NCBI GenBank assembly: GCA_910575545.1
Contig: CAJTFH010000025.1
Coordinates: 1-57,918 of the forward strand
Length of the DNA: 57,918 nucleotides
Direction: 5' to 3'
Origin: Bacteroidales bacterium
GTDB taxonomy: Bacteria > Bacteroidota > Bacteroidia > Bacteroidales > Muribaculaceae
Shown here: positions 50,373 through 57,918 of the stretch, one piece after another
How positions within the stretch are numbered: position 1 is the stretch's first letter
Layout of the letters: every line of letters begins with the position of its first letter
Translations under genes and position numbers: made by a program
The notes under the pieces: generated by a model
The model's input: the letters and a program-made list of their open reading frames with translations, nothing else
What the model was told of the DNA's origin: nothing
Databases searched by the model: none

Positions 50373-52169
50373 ATGAAAAAGAACACATTGACGAAAGTCT
50401 TGCTTACAGGAATATGCGCAGTGGCACTCGCATCCTGTTCAAGCGAAGAGCCGGTTTCCGGCAATGGTAATGAGCCTGTACCACCGTTTTCGGCTGATGA
50501 CGTGGCTTATCTTGCAATTGATATCAAAGACGCCAACACAATCAGTAAAGGAGAGGATGGCGGTTTCTCATATGGGGTGGACGAGCAGGATGTGACCAAT
50601 GCCTATTTCTACTTCTATGACGCTGAAGGGAATTTCGTTACAGAGGCTAATATCTGGGAGGGTGACGGGAACGTCAATCCCGGTGATAAGGAAAATGTTG
50701 AGTATTTCGGCAGCCAGACTGTTGTGCTTACCGGGGTGGGGGCTAACCACTCGGCCTATATGGTGACGGTGTTGAACCGCCCTGACGGTTTTGAATATGG
50801 CAACACTCTGGCCGATATGCGCGACAAGGTTATAGCTTCGTGTCGTGAAGGTGATAATTTCATTATGACTACCACCAGCTATTTCGGTGTATCCGATTAT
50901 CACGACGACACATATTATTTCGCAACGAAGCTACAGGAGAAGAACTTCCTCAAGGAAGCTCCCACTAAAGATGACCTTTCGGAAGATAACCGTGTCGAGG
51001 TGTATGTTGAGCGTCTGGCGGTGAAGGTGCAGGTGAACCTCAACCTGACCGGCGGCACAACCCTTACTGACGGCCGCACTATTTATAAGGTGCCGATGAC
51101 GGTGGCCGGTGAGACGAATCCTGGTGTAGGCGGCGAGGCCGCTACCGACCTATATGTGGCATTCGGCAAATGGGGGCTTAACTCGACCTCAAAGAAAACA
51201 GCACTTATGAAGAGCCTGGAGGGCTTTACGGCTTCTACGTCTGTGGACGGCTGGAACACCTGGAACCAAGGTGCGCTCCACCGCAGCTATTGGGGCAAAT
51301 CGTATAACTACGGTCTGAGCGGCGCCCAGTTGAGGGAGACATTCGACTATGTTACATATGAAGACCTTAAAAATGAATTCAACACCGGGGTGGCTTATTG
51401 CAATGAAAGCACTAACGAGGCCGAGAATATCGGTCAGGACGGAGCTGTTGTGCCGGCCAACACAACTTCGGTGTTGTTGAAGGCAACGGTTTGCGACAAA
51501 GATGGTAACGCTGTTGAGCTGGTTGACTACCAAGGAATCAAGTTCCTGAAATCGCAGTTTGTGACTTATGTGCTCAACGCCCGGAAATCAACCTTGCAAT
51601 ATTATACCCGCAAAGTTTCATCGACGGATCCCGATGGCAAGCCGTTGTATGAATATACCCAGATTTCACCCGATGAGGTTGAAGTTGTGGCTGCGGGCAA
51701 CGGCACCGGTTCTGTGAAAATCGCTGTCAAGAAAGATGTGTCGCTTTATGTGCTTGGCGATCCGGTCGAGAACGAAGGGCATGTCACTTATCCCGATGCC
51801 GTCCTTGCCGACAATGCCGTTGTAAATACGGCGCTTGCCAGGGCTACCGACAACAACAAGGCAGTATGCTACACCGACGGAGCGATGTATTATCCCATTG
51901 CAATCGAGCATCTCAACAATCCTTCAACCAGCGAGAGCGCTATCGTCGACGCCCAATACGGTGTTGTGCGTAACCACTGTTATGTTGTCACAATCAACCA
52001 GGTGAAGGCTCTGGGTAATGGAGTGTTTGTGCCTGAGAAGGTGGGTGAGACCGGGCCTGATCCCGAGCCTCTGATTCCGGAAACCCCCAAAGAACCTAAG
52101 TATTATGTTGGTGCACGCATCAACATCCTCTCCTGGAAAATTGTCAGCCAGGGTGTGACACTCGAATGA
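50373..52169 (+). CDS. Mfa1-family major fimbrial subunit (fimbrillin)
   Basis: A 598-residue lipoprotein precursor: Cys22 (AVALASC) is followed by a Ser/Glu-rich stretch. It has the fimbrillin N-terminal domain (about 40-230, DVTNAYFYFYDAEGNFVTEA, VEVYVERLAVKVQVNL) and a C-terminal domain ending YYVGARINILSWKIVSQGVT, the motif that closes Mfa1-like subunits. In this pilus type the lipoprotein is processed by an Arg-gingipain-like protease and subunits exchange donor strands on the cell surface. It is probably the main shaft subunit. Confidence 0.88.
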   Translation: MKKNTLTKVLLTGICAVALASCSSEEPVSGNGNEPVPPFSADDVAYLAIDIKDANTISKGEDGGFSYGVDEQDVTNAYFYFYDAEGNFVTEANIWEGDGNVNPGDKENVEYFGSQTVVLTGVGANHSAYMVTVLNRPDGFEYGNTLADMRDKVIASCREGDNFIMTTTSYFGVSDYHDDTYYFATKLQEKNFLKEAPTKDDLSEDNRVEVYVERLAVKVQVNLNLTGGTTLTDGRTIYKVPMTVAGETNPGVGGEAATDLYVAFGKWGLNSTSKKTALMKSLEGFTASTSVDGWNTWNQGALHRSYWGKSYNYGLSGAQLRETFDYVTYEDLKNEFNTGVAYCNESTNEAENIGQDGAVVPANTTSVLLKATVCDKDGNAVELVDYQGIKFLKSQFVTYVLNARKSTLQYYTRKVSSTDPDGKPLYEYTQISPDEVEVVAAGNGTGSVKIAVKKDVSLYVLGDPVENEGHVTYPDAVLADNAVVNTALARATDNNKAVCYTDGAMYYPIAIEHLNNPSTSESAIVDAQYGVVRNHCYVVTINQVKALGNGVFVPEKVGETGPDPEPLIPETPKEPKYYVGARINILSWKIVSQGVTLE

Positions 52170-52227
52170 TTGCCGCCCTGCGCGCATTGGAAATCCGGAA
52201 GCTGATATAGCTTCACATACTCAAAAG

Positions 52228-53301
52228 ATGATGTTAAGACAATCGTTACACAGAACCCTAATAAAAGCCAGGCATGTTGCCGCGGCGCTTGTATGCGCCT
52301 GCGCCGTGGCTTCATGCAACGGTTTCATCTATGAGGATGAGGGGGATTGCGCGCCGAAGTTCCGTGTGAAGTTCCGCTACGACAAGAACCTCAAGCGGGC
52401 CGATGCGTTTGCCAACGAGGTGAATGCCGTTAATCTATATGTTATAGATTCGCAGGGGCGTGTTGTGCACCGCCACACCGAGAGCGGCGAGCGTCTAAAA
52501 GCTGACGGCTATGAGATAGTGCTCGACGGCAAGGTTGCCCCCGGCAACTACCGTTTGCTGGCGTGGTGCGGCGACGGCGCTGTTGACGGCAACCATTCAT
52601 TCAGAGTGGAAGGGTCGGAGCGGCTTGAGGAACTGTCGTGCAGGCTCATCGGCGACCATGCTCTTGCGGGGCGTCCGGTCGGTGGTGAGACAACGCCTGG
52701 CGGGTTCCATTCCACACGTGACCTTCAGCGGCTCTATCACCATCTGACCGATCCGGTTGTGTTCCCCGACGAAGAGGGATACCACTATTATACACTTCCT
52801 CTGGTGAAAGACACAAATGCGGTTAGGATTGTGCTTCAGAACCTTTCAGGAACACCGATAGATGACAAGATGTTTGATTTCACAATCACCACCTCTAACG
52901 GGCGGATGAATTATGACAACGAGCTTCTGCCACACGAACCTGTGGTTTATCATGCCTGGGAGATTGGCGGGGGATCGGCTGTCATAACCGGTCAATATGG
53001 CTCCCCGGGAGTCTATTCGGCCTTGATTGCCGACCTGACGATGGGGCGGCTGGTTGAGGGGGAGGATGTGCGCCTCGACATAACACGGAAAGACACGGGT
53101 AAAAACGTGTTCTCGGCTCCGCTCATAGATCTGGCGCTGATGTTCAAGCGCAGTTATTATGGCGACCTGACCAACCAGCAGTATCTCGACTATCAGGATG
53201 AGTATAATTTCACATTCTTCCTCGACGAGAACAAAGACTGGGCCGTTACAGACATCTATATCGAAGACTGGCATGTTGTTTTAAACAACCCCGACATTTG
53301 A
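52228..53301 (+). CDS. FimB/Mfa2-family pilus anchor lipoprotein
   Basis: A 357-residue lipoprotein with Cys30 (CAVASC) as lipobox. The mature start CNGFIYEDEGDCAPKFRVKFRYDKN followed by ANEVNAVNLYVIDSQGRV is the hallmark of FimB/Mfa2 proteins, which anchor the pilus to the outer membrane and limit its length. NYRLLAWCG and the end DWHVVLNNPDI also fit. The start may be M at 52228 or 52231. It follows the main subunit by 58 bases. Confidence 0.9.
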   Translation: MMLRQSLHRTLIKARHVAAALVCACAVASCNGFIYEDEGDCAPKFRVKFRYDKNLKRADAFANEVNAVNLYVIDSQGRVVHRHTESGERLKADGYEIVLDGKVAPGNYRLLAWCGDGAVDGNHSFRVEGSERLEELSCRLIGDHALAGRPVGGETTPGGFHSTRDLQRLYHHLTDPVVFPDEEGYHYYTLPLVKDTNAVRIVLQNLSGTPIDDKMFDFTITTSNGRMNYDNELLPHEPVVYHAWEIGGGSAVITGQYGSPGVYSALIADLTMGRLVEGEDVRLDITRKDTGKNVFSAPLIDLALMFKRSYYGDLTNQQYLDYQDEYNFTFFLDENKDWAVTDIYIEDWHVVLNNPDI

Positions 53302-53338
53302 AAAATATTATCTGATGATTGACAGGTACCTCCATATT

Positions 53339-54448
53339 ATGAGCCGGATAATTCCGACTTTCGCTGCAGCCATGTTGGTTGCAGCTATGGCGGGATGTAG
53401 TTCCGGCAAAGGCGATGACATGCCGCCGATGCCGGTGAAACCCGGCGCTCCGGTGGAAGTGGCAGAGTATCAGGCCGGTTTTTTCATAACTGTAAGCGAC
53501 AGTGGTTCCCCCGTTGGGCGCGCCACCCCCGAAGGGGATTATGAGGCGGGCTATGGCTGGGAAAACCATATTGACCTTGACGGCCGGAGTCTGCATATAG
53601 CGGTTCTTGACGGGGAGGGGCGGTTTGTCTGCGAGCTTACGGATTTCGACATAGTGGCCTATGCCTCTGTGCCCGGTTCTAAAACTTATCATGTGGTGGC
53701 CACTGTGCAGTCTGACCAGGTGTGGCCGGCTCCGTTCAAAGTGGTTGTGATGGCAAACTGGCCAACCTATCCCGACCTATCAAAGGGGATAGAAGCCTTG
53801 TGGAACGCCTCATATGATTACTCTTCTCCGGTGTTGTCGGCCTCAAACCTTATTCCGTTTTATGGTGTGAAGGATTGCACAGCGAGTCTTGTTGCCGATA
53901 AGTGCGTGGATCTCGGCACGGTGCACCTGCTCCGCGCCATGGCTAAAATCGAAGTGGAACTGAAGCAGTCGGAAGGATATAACTGGGAATTCTCCACCTT
54001 GCAGCTTACCCGTTATAACCGGTCGGGTCTTTGTGCTCCTGCCGGTGTGCTTGAGGAAGGTGGATATGTGCATGGCAACTATGATGATGGTTATGTTGAC
54101 GCTCCGTCGATTCCCGAGAGGGTGGAACCGGGTGAAAATCTCGATTTCGTTAAGGTTGACGAGCGGAAATGGGTTGTGTATGTGCCGGAATATTCCAATA
54201 CCGCCCCGGGTGCGCAGGTCGCCCGCATAAAGGTGGTGTTCAAAGACAGCTTCAATTCATCGCCCGACAAGCCCGAATTCATAGATTTTAAACTTTACAA
54301 CGAGCCCGGCCAGCCTGTTTTCGACATATTGCGCAATTATTGCTACCGGTATGTTGTCAGCAAACTTTCAGAGAACCAGAATCTCAATCTGGAGGTGCAA
54401 GTGAAGCCGTATGGCCAGGTTGAACTGCGTCCGGGCTTCGGACAGTAA
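53339..54448 (+). CDS. Accessory Mfa-like fimbrial lipoprotein
   Basis: A 369-residue lipoprotein: signal peptide ending MAGC (Cys20). The domain layout resembles FimB/Mfa2 and other accessory fimbrillins: a first beta-domain with HIAVLDGEGRFVCELTDFDIV, then AMAKIEVELKQSEGYNWEFS and YRYVVSKLSENQNLNLEVQVKPYG-like strands at the end. It is probably a minor pilus component, in the position of Mfa3/Mfa4. The frame opens at 53315, but ATG 53339 gives a good signal peptide. Confidence 0.75.
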   Translation: MSRIIPTFAAAMLVAAMAGCSSGKGDDMPPMPVKPGAPVEVAEYQAGFFITVSDSGSPVGRATPEGDYEAGYGWENHIDLDGRSLHIAVLDGEGRFVCELTDFDIVAYASVPGSKTYHVVATVQSDQVWPAPFKVVVMANWPTYPDLSKGIEALWNASYDYSSPVLSASNLIPFYGVKDCTASLVADKCVDLGTVHLLRAMAKIEVELKQSEGYNWEFSTLQLTRYNRSGLCAPAGVLEEGGYVHGNYDDGYVDAPSIPERVEPGENLDFVKVDERKWVVYVPEYSNTAPGAQVARIKVVFKDSFNSSPDKPEFIDFKLYNEPGQPVFDILRNYCYRYVVSKLSENQNLNLEVQVKPYGQVELRPGFGQ

Positions 54449-54473
54449 TGCTCATCTGCAAATTAATGAAACT

Positions 54474-57400
54474 ATGTCATTGAATCCGATCAGACATAAA
54501 ATAATATATATAATGACATCCCTGTGGCTGGCCGCAGGGTTTGTGTCGTGTCTCGACGAGCCTCTCATGGATGATGAGGAGATAGGGGAGGGCACGGCCA
54601 TGGTCAGTTTCGACATAACATCGGTGCCGCAGACCGATGCCGAGCTTGGCAAGAGCCGTGCCGAGGGGGAGGCTATAGGGTCGATAAACAATGTTTTTGT
54701 GGCGTTTTATAAGACTGACGGCAAATTGGCCTACCGGTTCTATTTCGACAGCCCTAAGACTGAACAGATAAAGCTGGAGGGGTCGGAGACGGAGGAGTAT
54801 ACCGAATGCACCCGCAACCTGAAAGCACAGGTGAGCTTCGGGAAATACCGGGTTTATTCGGTGGTGAACTGCGGCGACCTCGATGCCACGCAGCATGACG
54901 CGATACAGACTGAGGAGGGTCTGAAAAAAATACCGTTCACCTGGAGCAGCACGGTCAGCGAGAATTGCCAGATGTCGGGATATTTCCACACCGACTTGTC
55001 GCAGACGCTCAACAACGAGGTGAAGACAGTGACAATCAATAAAAGCGCTGTTTCGCTTTATTCGTGGGCTAAACGCCTGGCGTCGAAAGTCACGGTAGCT
55101 TTCGATGCAAAAAACCTAAACGAGAATGTTTATATCTATCTGAAATCGGTGCAGATACGCGACATTCCGGTGTCGTGTCAGCTGGTCAACGGCAATACGC
55201 CTGCCAAAGCCGGTGAAATCACTGCCGAAGGGGAGACAATGCTCTATTCAGAAGAGGCTGATTATGAGGAATGGCCGTGTCTGGCCAAGGGGCGTGGCTC
55301 CAACACCTACGGAAGCCATAAAAACACCGATAAGGCTCTGTTTTTCTACGAGAATCTCCAGGGCAAGGATCCGAATAAACACCAGTATCAGAATTTCGAC
55401 AAGAAAGACAATAAGCCTTACGGCACATATGTCGAGGTCAAGGGCTATTATGTTAACAACTCAAAGAACAATCCTTCTTATGGCAACATAACCTACCGGT
55501 TCATGCTGGGGCAGAATGTGACCGACGATTTCAATGCCACCCGCAACACCCACTATAAACTCACGCTGGTGTTTAACAACGACGCCAACGATCCCGACTG
55601 GCATATCGAGTTCGGCTACAAGCCGAACCCGCCGCAAATTGTGACCCACGATGTCTATATCTCCTACCTCTATAACCGCTCGACCGATATCCCGGTGAAA
55701 GTTTATTTTGACAAGAACATTGTGGGTGATCTGGCGGAGGTCAAGGCCGGGATTATACGCAATCCGTGGGAATATGACTATGATGAGGAGAGCGGGTTGC
55801 CGCCACATCCGTTCAGCGGCGATCTTTACCCTGGTGAGCATTGGGCGAATACCAATCTGACCCATGGCTTCCTGACCCTGAAAAAATGGGACAAACGTGT
55901 TACAACCGTGCAGACCAAAGACGTTGTGACCCAGAAAAATGACTATAAAGCGAGTTTCACGGAAAGCTTCGACGAAGAATATAAGAGCGACCTTATGGAT
56001 GGGGTGATTCCGGTCTACACCCGTCCTCTTTCGATTCGCGGTGTCAGAGGCGCTTCGGAGAATGTTGATAACGGGTTATCGGGAAATAACTTCTATGTGG
56101 GTCGTACGCGTACGGCTAAACTGAAAATAACAGCATCGTTTACAAATTCTACTGCAACGATTGATACGATTATAGATGTCATACAGGTCAAGCGCCTGGT
56201 TAATCCTAAAGGTATATGGCGAAGCGCAGGGAATATGAATGAGTTCCATGTGATTCTCTATGACACGAGTTCCTCACCCGAATCGGCGGAGTTCTTTGAA
56301 CCCATACAGTCGAAGGGGCCATGGAGGGCTGAGGTGACTGATGGCGATTGGGTTCAGATCCGCGACAGTGAGAGCGGCTCTTGGGGCAAGGTTGTAGAGG
56401 GGTCGACATTGTCTGAAATCGAGTTCTATTACAGGCCGGTTTCAACTATAGGCTCTACGGAGCCACCGAGATTCGGCATGATAGATGTGACGTATCACGA
56501 CAACACATGCGACCATGTTATCCTTGTCAGCCAGGGCTATGGAACGGTTGATATGGGAACGACGTCGAAAGATGGCAAGCCGGTCCGGTGGCATATGGGG
56601 AATGTGCGCCACGCCGGTGTTGGAGGCGATGTGGTTAATCCTCTCGAGGGTGGCGCCATGTTCATGTTCGGCTCAAGCATAGGCTTGAAATCATCGAACA
56701 ACCTCAGGCCTGGCTATGGTTTTGAAGCCGATATTTCCGGCAAGCAACTGGAATGCTGGGAGGCCGACGGCAGTGAGGGTTTAACCACATTCAATGAGTT
56801 GCGCTCGTCAAACAAGGGCTTTGGCAGCGACTTTACGGGCAGCGAATCAACAAGGGTGTCTGATTTTAACGACTGGAACCAGTTTTTCGAGAATATTGAC
56901 ACTTATCAGCGTTACTATGGAGTTATGTATGGCGATGAGTGTATGGAACCCGAACAGTCAAATACGACATCAAACACCTATACCGCACCTGGAGACAAGA
57001 AGGGGATGCGTGGTGTGTTTGTGCGCAATGTAAACACGGGCCAGCAGTTGTTCTTTCCTATAGGCAATACCGGTTATGGGCGTAGAAAGGGGCATTATAA
57101 TGACCCGATAGGCACTTTGCGCTATGCCAACCGAAGTGCATTAATGGATTTTAAAACTGTGCAAAGCCTGAATGCACCGGCTCTCTATACAATGAAGAAC
57201 CAGCTGGGTGCGCTATATTGGCTGAATGACGTGGAATATCGTATTGACGTAAAAGAGCCTAATATAGTTGATGGGAAAGACACCCCACGGCCGTTTTATG
57301 CCTGGGATTTGAATTATACGAGCTTCGGTTTCGGGCCGTATCAGACGAGAATCTTCTATAAGGATGATTTCAGCTCTCTTTATGGGGCTGACCATAACGG

Positions 57401-57491
57401 AGAAAAAGATGGCGACGTTGTGACATCAAAGATGCCTGCGGTTGGCACTACAGATGCAGTATTTGTGCGCCTGGTTGATGTGGGGAACTGA
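54474..57491 (+). CDS. DUF4906-family large fimbrial lipoprotein (probable tip)
   Basis: A 1005-residue lipoprotein with Cys26 (GFVSC). The N-terminal fimbrillin-like domain (GSINNVFVAFYKTDGKLAYRF) is followed by several beta-rich domains, including a BACON-like segment near residues 590-690 (FHVILYDTSSS, RAEVTDGDWVQIRDS), and a FISUMP-like C-terminal part (GYGRRKGHYNDPIGTLRYANR). DUF4906 proteins close Mfa-type operons and are likely pilus tip adhesins or large accessory proteins. Asn and Thr are frequent. It starts 25 bases after the previous gene and is followed by the palindromic element. Confidence 0.83.
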   Translation: MSLNPIRHKIIYIMTSLWLAAGFVSCLDEPLMDDEEIGEGTAMVSFDITSVPQTDAELGKSRAEGEAIGSINNVFVAFYKTDGKLAYRFYFDSPKTEQIKLEGSETEEYTECTRNLKAQVSFGKYRVYSVVNCGDLDATQHDAIQTEEGLKKIPFTWSSTVSENCQMSGYFHTDLSQTLNNEVKTVTINKSAVSLYSWAKRLASKVTVAFDAKNLNENVYIYLKSVQIRDIPVSCQLVNGNTPAKAGEITAEGETMLYSEEADYEEWPCLAKGRGSNTYGSHKNTDKALFFYENLQGKDPNKHQYQNFDKKDNKPYGTYVEVKGYYVNNSKNNPSYGNITYRFMLGQNVTDDFNATRNTHYKLTLVFNNDANDPDWHIEFGYKPNPPQIVTHDVYISYLYNRSTDIPVKVYFDKNIVGDLAEVKAGIIRNPWEYDYDEESGLPPHPFSGDLYPGEHWANTNLTHGFLTLKKWDKRVTTVQTKDVVTQKNDYKASFTESFDEEYKSDLMDGVIPVYTRPLSIRGVRGASENVDNGLSGNNFYVGRTRTAKLKITASFTNSTATIDTIIDVIQVKRLVNPKGIWRSAGNMNEFHVILYDTSSSPESAEFFEPIQSKGPWRAEVTDGDWVQIRDSESGSWGKVVEGSTLSEIEFYYRPVSTIGSTEPPRFGMIDVTYHDNTCDHVILVSQGYGTVDMGTTSKDGKPVRWHMGNVRHAGVGGDVVNPLEGGAMFMFGSSIGLKSSNNLRPGYGFEADISGKQLECWEADGSEGLTTFNELRSSNKGFGSDFTGSESTRVSDFNDWNQFFENIDTYQRYYGVMYGDECMEPEQSNTTSNTYTAPGDKKGMRGVFVRNVNTGQQLFFPIGNTGYGRRKGHYNDPIGTLRYANRSALMDFKTVQSLNAPALYTMKNQLGALYWLNDVEYRIDVKEPNIVDGKDTPRPFYAWDLNYTSFGFGPYQTRIFYKDDFSSLYGADHNGEKDGDVVTSKMPAVGTTDAVFVRLVDVGN

Positions 57492-57515
57492 GGTTCTGAT
57501 GTTGTAGGAATGGAA

Positions 57516-57701
57516 TAAGTAAGTCGTCAAAATTATTTTATATTATCGGAGAGAGATTTTTCGAGGGATTTTAGCCTGAGAATGAAGGAGTGTAGTTGTC
57601 TACACGACTGAATATGAAGGCTAAAAGCACCGAAAAAGCTCCGCCGATGATATAAAGTCTCAAGATTCATAATATGCGTAATAATTTTGATGACTTACTT
57701 A
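57516..57701 (-). mobile_element. Palindromic MITE-like element, copy B
   Basis: 186 bp, the reverse complement of copy A (40900-41086) except for two substitutions and one missing base. It carries the same terminal inverted repeats. It starts 24 bases after the DUF4906 stop codon and could act as the pilus operon's terminator through its hairpin. No transposase is encoded. Confidence 0.9.
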
Positions 57702-57743
57702 ATACACAATGATTCGGTAAAATTTGAGGTTGTTCATCCTTGG

Positions 57744-57918
57744 CTAAGCCGCTAACTGAGCCAACCGATGATTTATTTTCTGAATTATTTTGATATGCGG
57801 AGATTTTCCGCAAGTCGAAATAATTGTTGAGGCGAGATAAGATTCAAACATAAGCCGTTTGAACTGCGCTACCGAAAGATCCGGATAATCCTTCCTTATG
57901 ACCTCTTTGCAGACATTG
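57744..57918 (-). CDS. C-terminus of an unrecognised protein (cut by the window edge)
   Basis: The last 57 codons of a minus-strand gene are visible: NVCKEVIRKDYPDLSVAQFK, then RLMFESYLAST, and the end KINHRLAQLAA before TAG. It reads like real coding sequence without stops, but I recognise no family. The 5' part is beyond the window. Confidence 0.55.
   Translation of the reverse strand, partial: NVCKEVIRKDYPDLSVAQFKRLMFESYLASTIISTCGKSPHIKIIQKINHRLAQLAA

Noticed and set aside
1-57918. CRISPR array, tRNA and rRNA genes
   Set aside because: I found no regular repeat-spacer pattern, no cloverleaf with a TTC-loop motif and no rRNA segment in the gaps.

Overview
The window comes from a gut Bacteroidales bacterium, most likely Muribaculaceae or a close relative (inference; no 16S or marker search was possible). 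The signs are a SusC/SusD pair, Mfa-type (type V) pilus genes, BACON and FISUMP lipoproteins, a KilA-N gene, promoters of the Bacteroidetes type (TTTG or TTGG, about 20 bases, TAnnTTTG), and starts without Shine-Dalgarno sequences. I found no rRNA, tRNA or CRISPR array.

Layout. 0-3.2 kb: nadE (minus), then the small ribosomal operon rpmB-rpmG-DUF4295. 3.4-16.6 kb: a ribose/nucleoside utilisation locus resembling the Bacteroides rus system, with an esterase-like lipoprotein and a LacI regulator facing away from ribokinase, a sugar permease, SusC, SusD, a BACON/FISUMP lipoprotein, two related beta-propeller proteins and a nucleoside hydrolase. A LacI-type operator covers the start of the ribokinase promoter. 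16.7-19.1 kb: a transposase-like fragment, an outer-membrane barrel gene with a small HTH regulator, and a decayed GH2 beta-galactosidase. 19.2-24.2 kb (minus): an M3 peptidase, an endonuclease/exonuclease/phosphatase-family protein and two rhomboid proteases. 24.3-28.1 kb: rmlB-rmlA-fdtA-fdtB for a dTDP-3-amino-3,6-dideoxyhexose. 28.1-38.1 kb: rplS, a SIMPL protein, an amidase, YitT, trpS, class II aldolase, a double-domain GH43, rubrerythrin and an EamA permease. 38.3-39.5 kb: a truncated GH78 rhamnosidase joined tail to tail to a truncated KilA-N gene. 39.8-40.6 kb: a GDPD-family protein.

40.9-57.7 kb is bounded by two nearly identical palindromic elements of about 187 bp in opposite orientation. 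Between them lie a TPR protein with an outer-membrane barrel partner, a shortened AsnA-like protein, trmD, and a six-gene pilus operon (DUF3575, DUF3868/OmpA, Mfa1-like, Mfa2-like, a further lipoprotein, DUF4906).

The most striking signal is in the pilus operon leader (about 47.95-48.2 kb). A short leader reading frame crosses a run of nine G and ends exactly at the base of a terminator-like hairpin. Losing one G stops the frame right after the run; gaining one G carries it through the hairpin to a few bases before the first pilus gene. This suggests phase variation acting through attenuation, a hypothesis built from the sequence alone. Other notable items are the AsnA-like protein without its catalytic motifs, a promoter-linked inverted repeat whose arms change together between copies, and a 17-bp tandem duplication that broke the GH2 gene.
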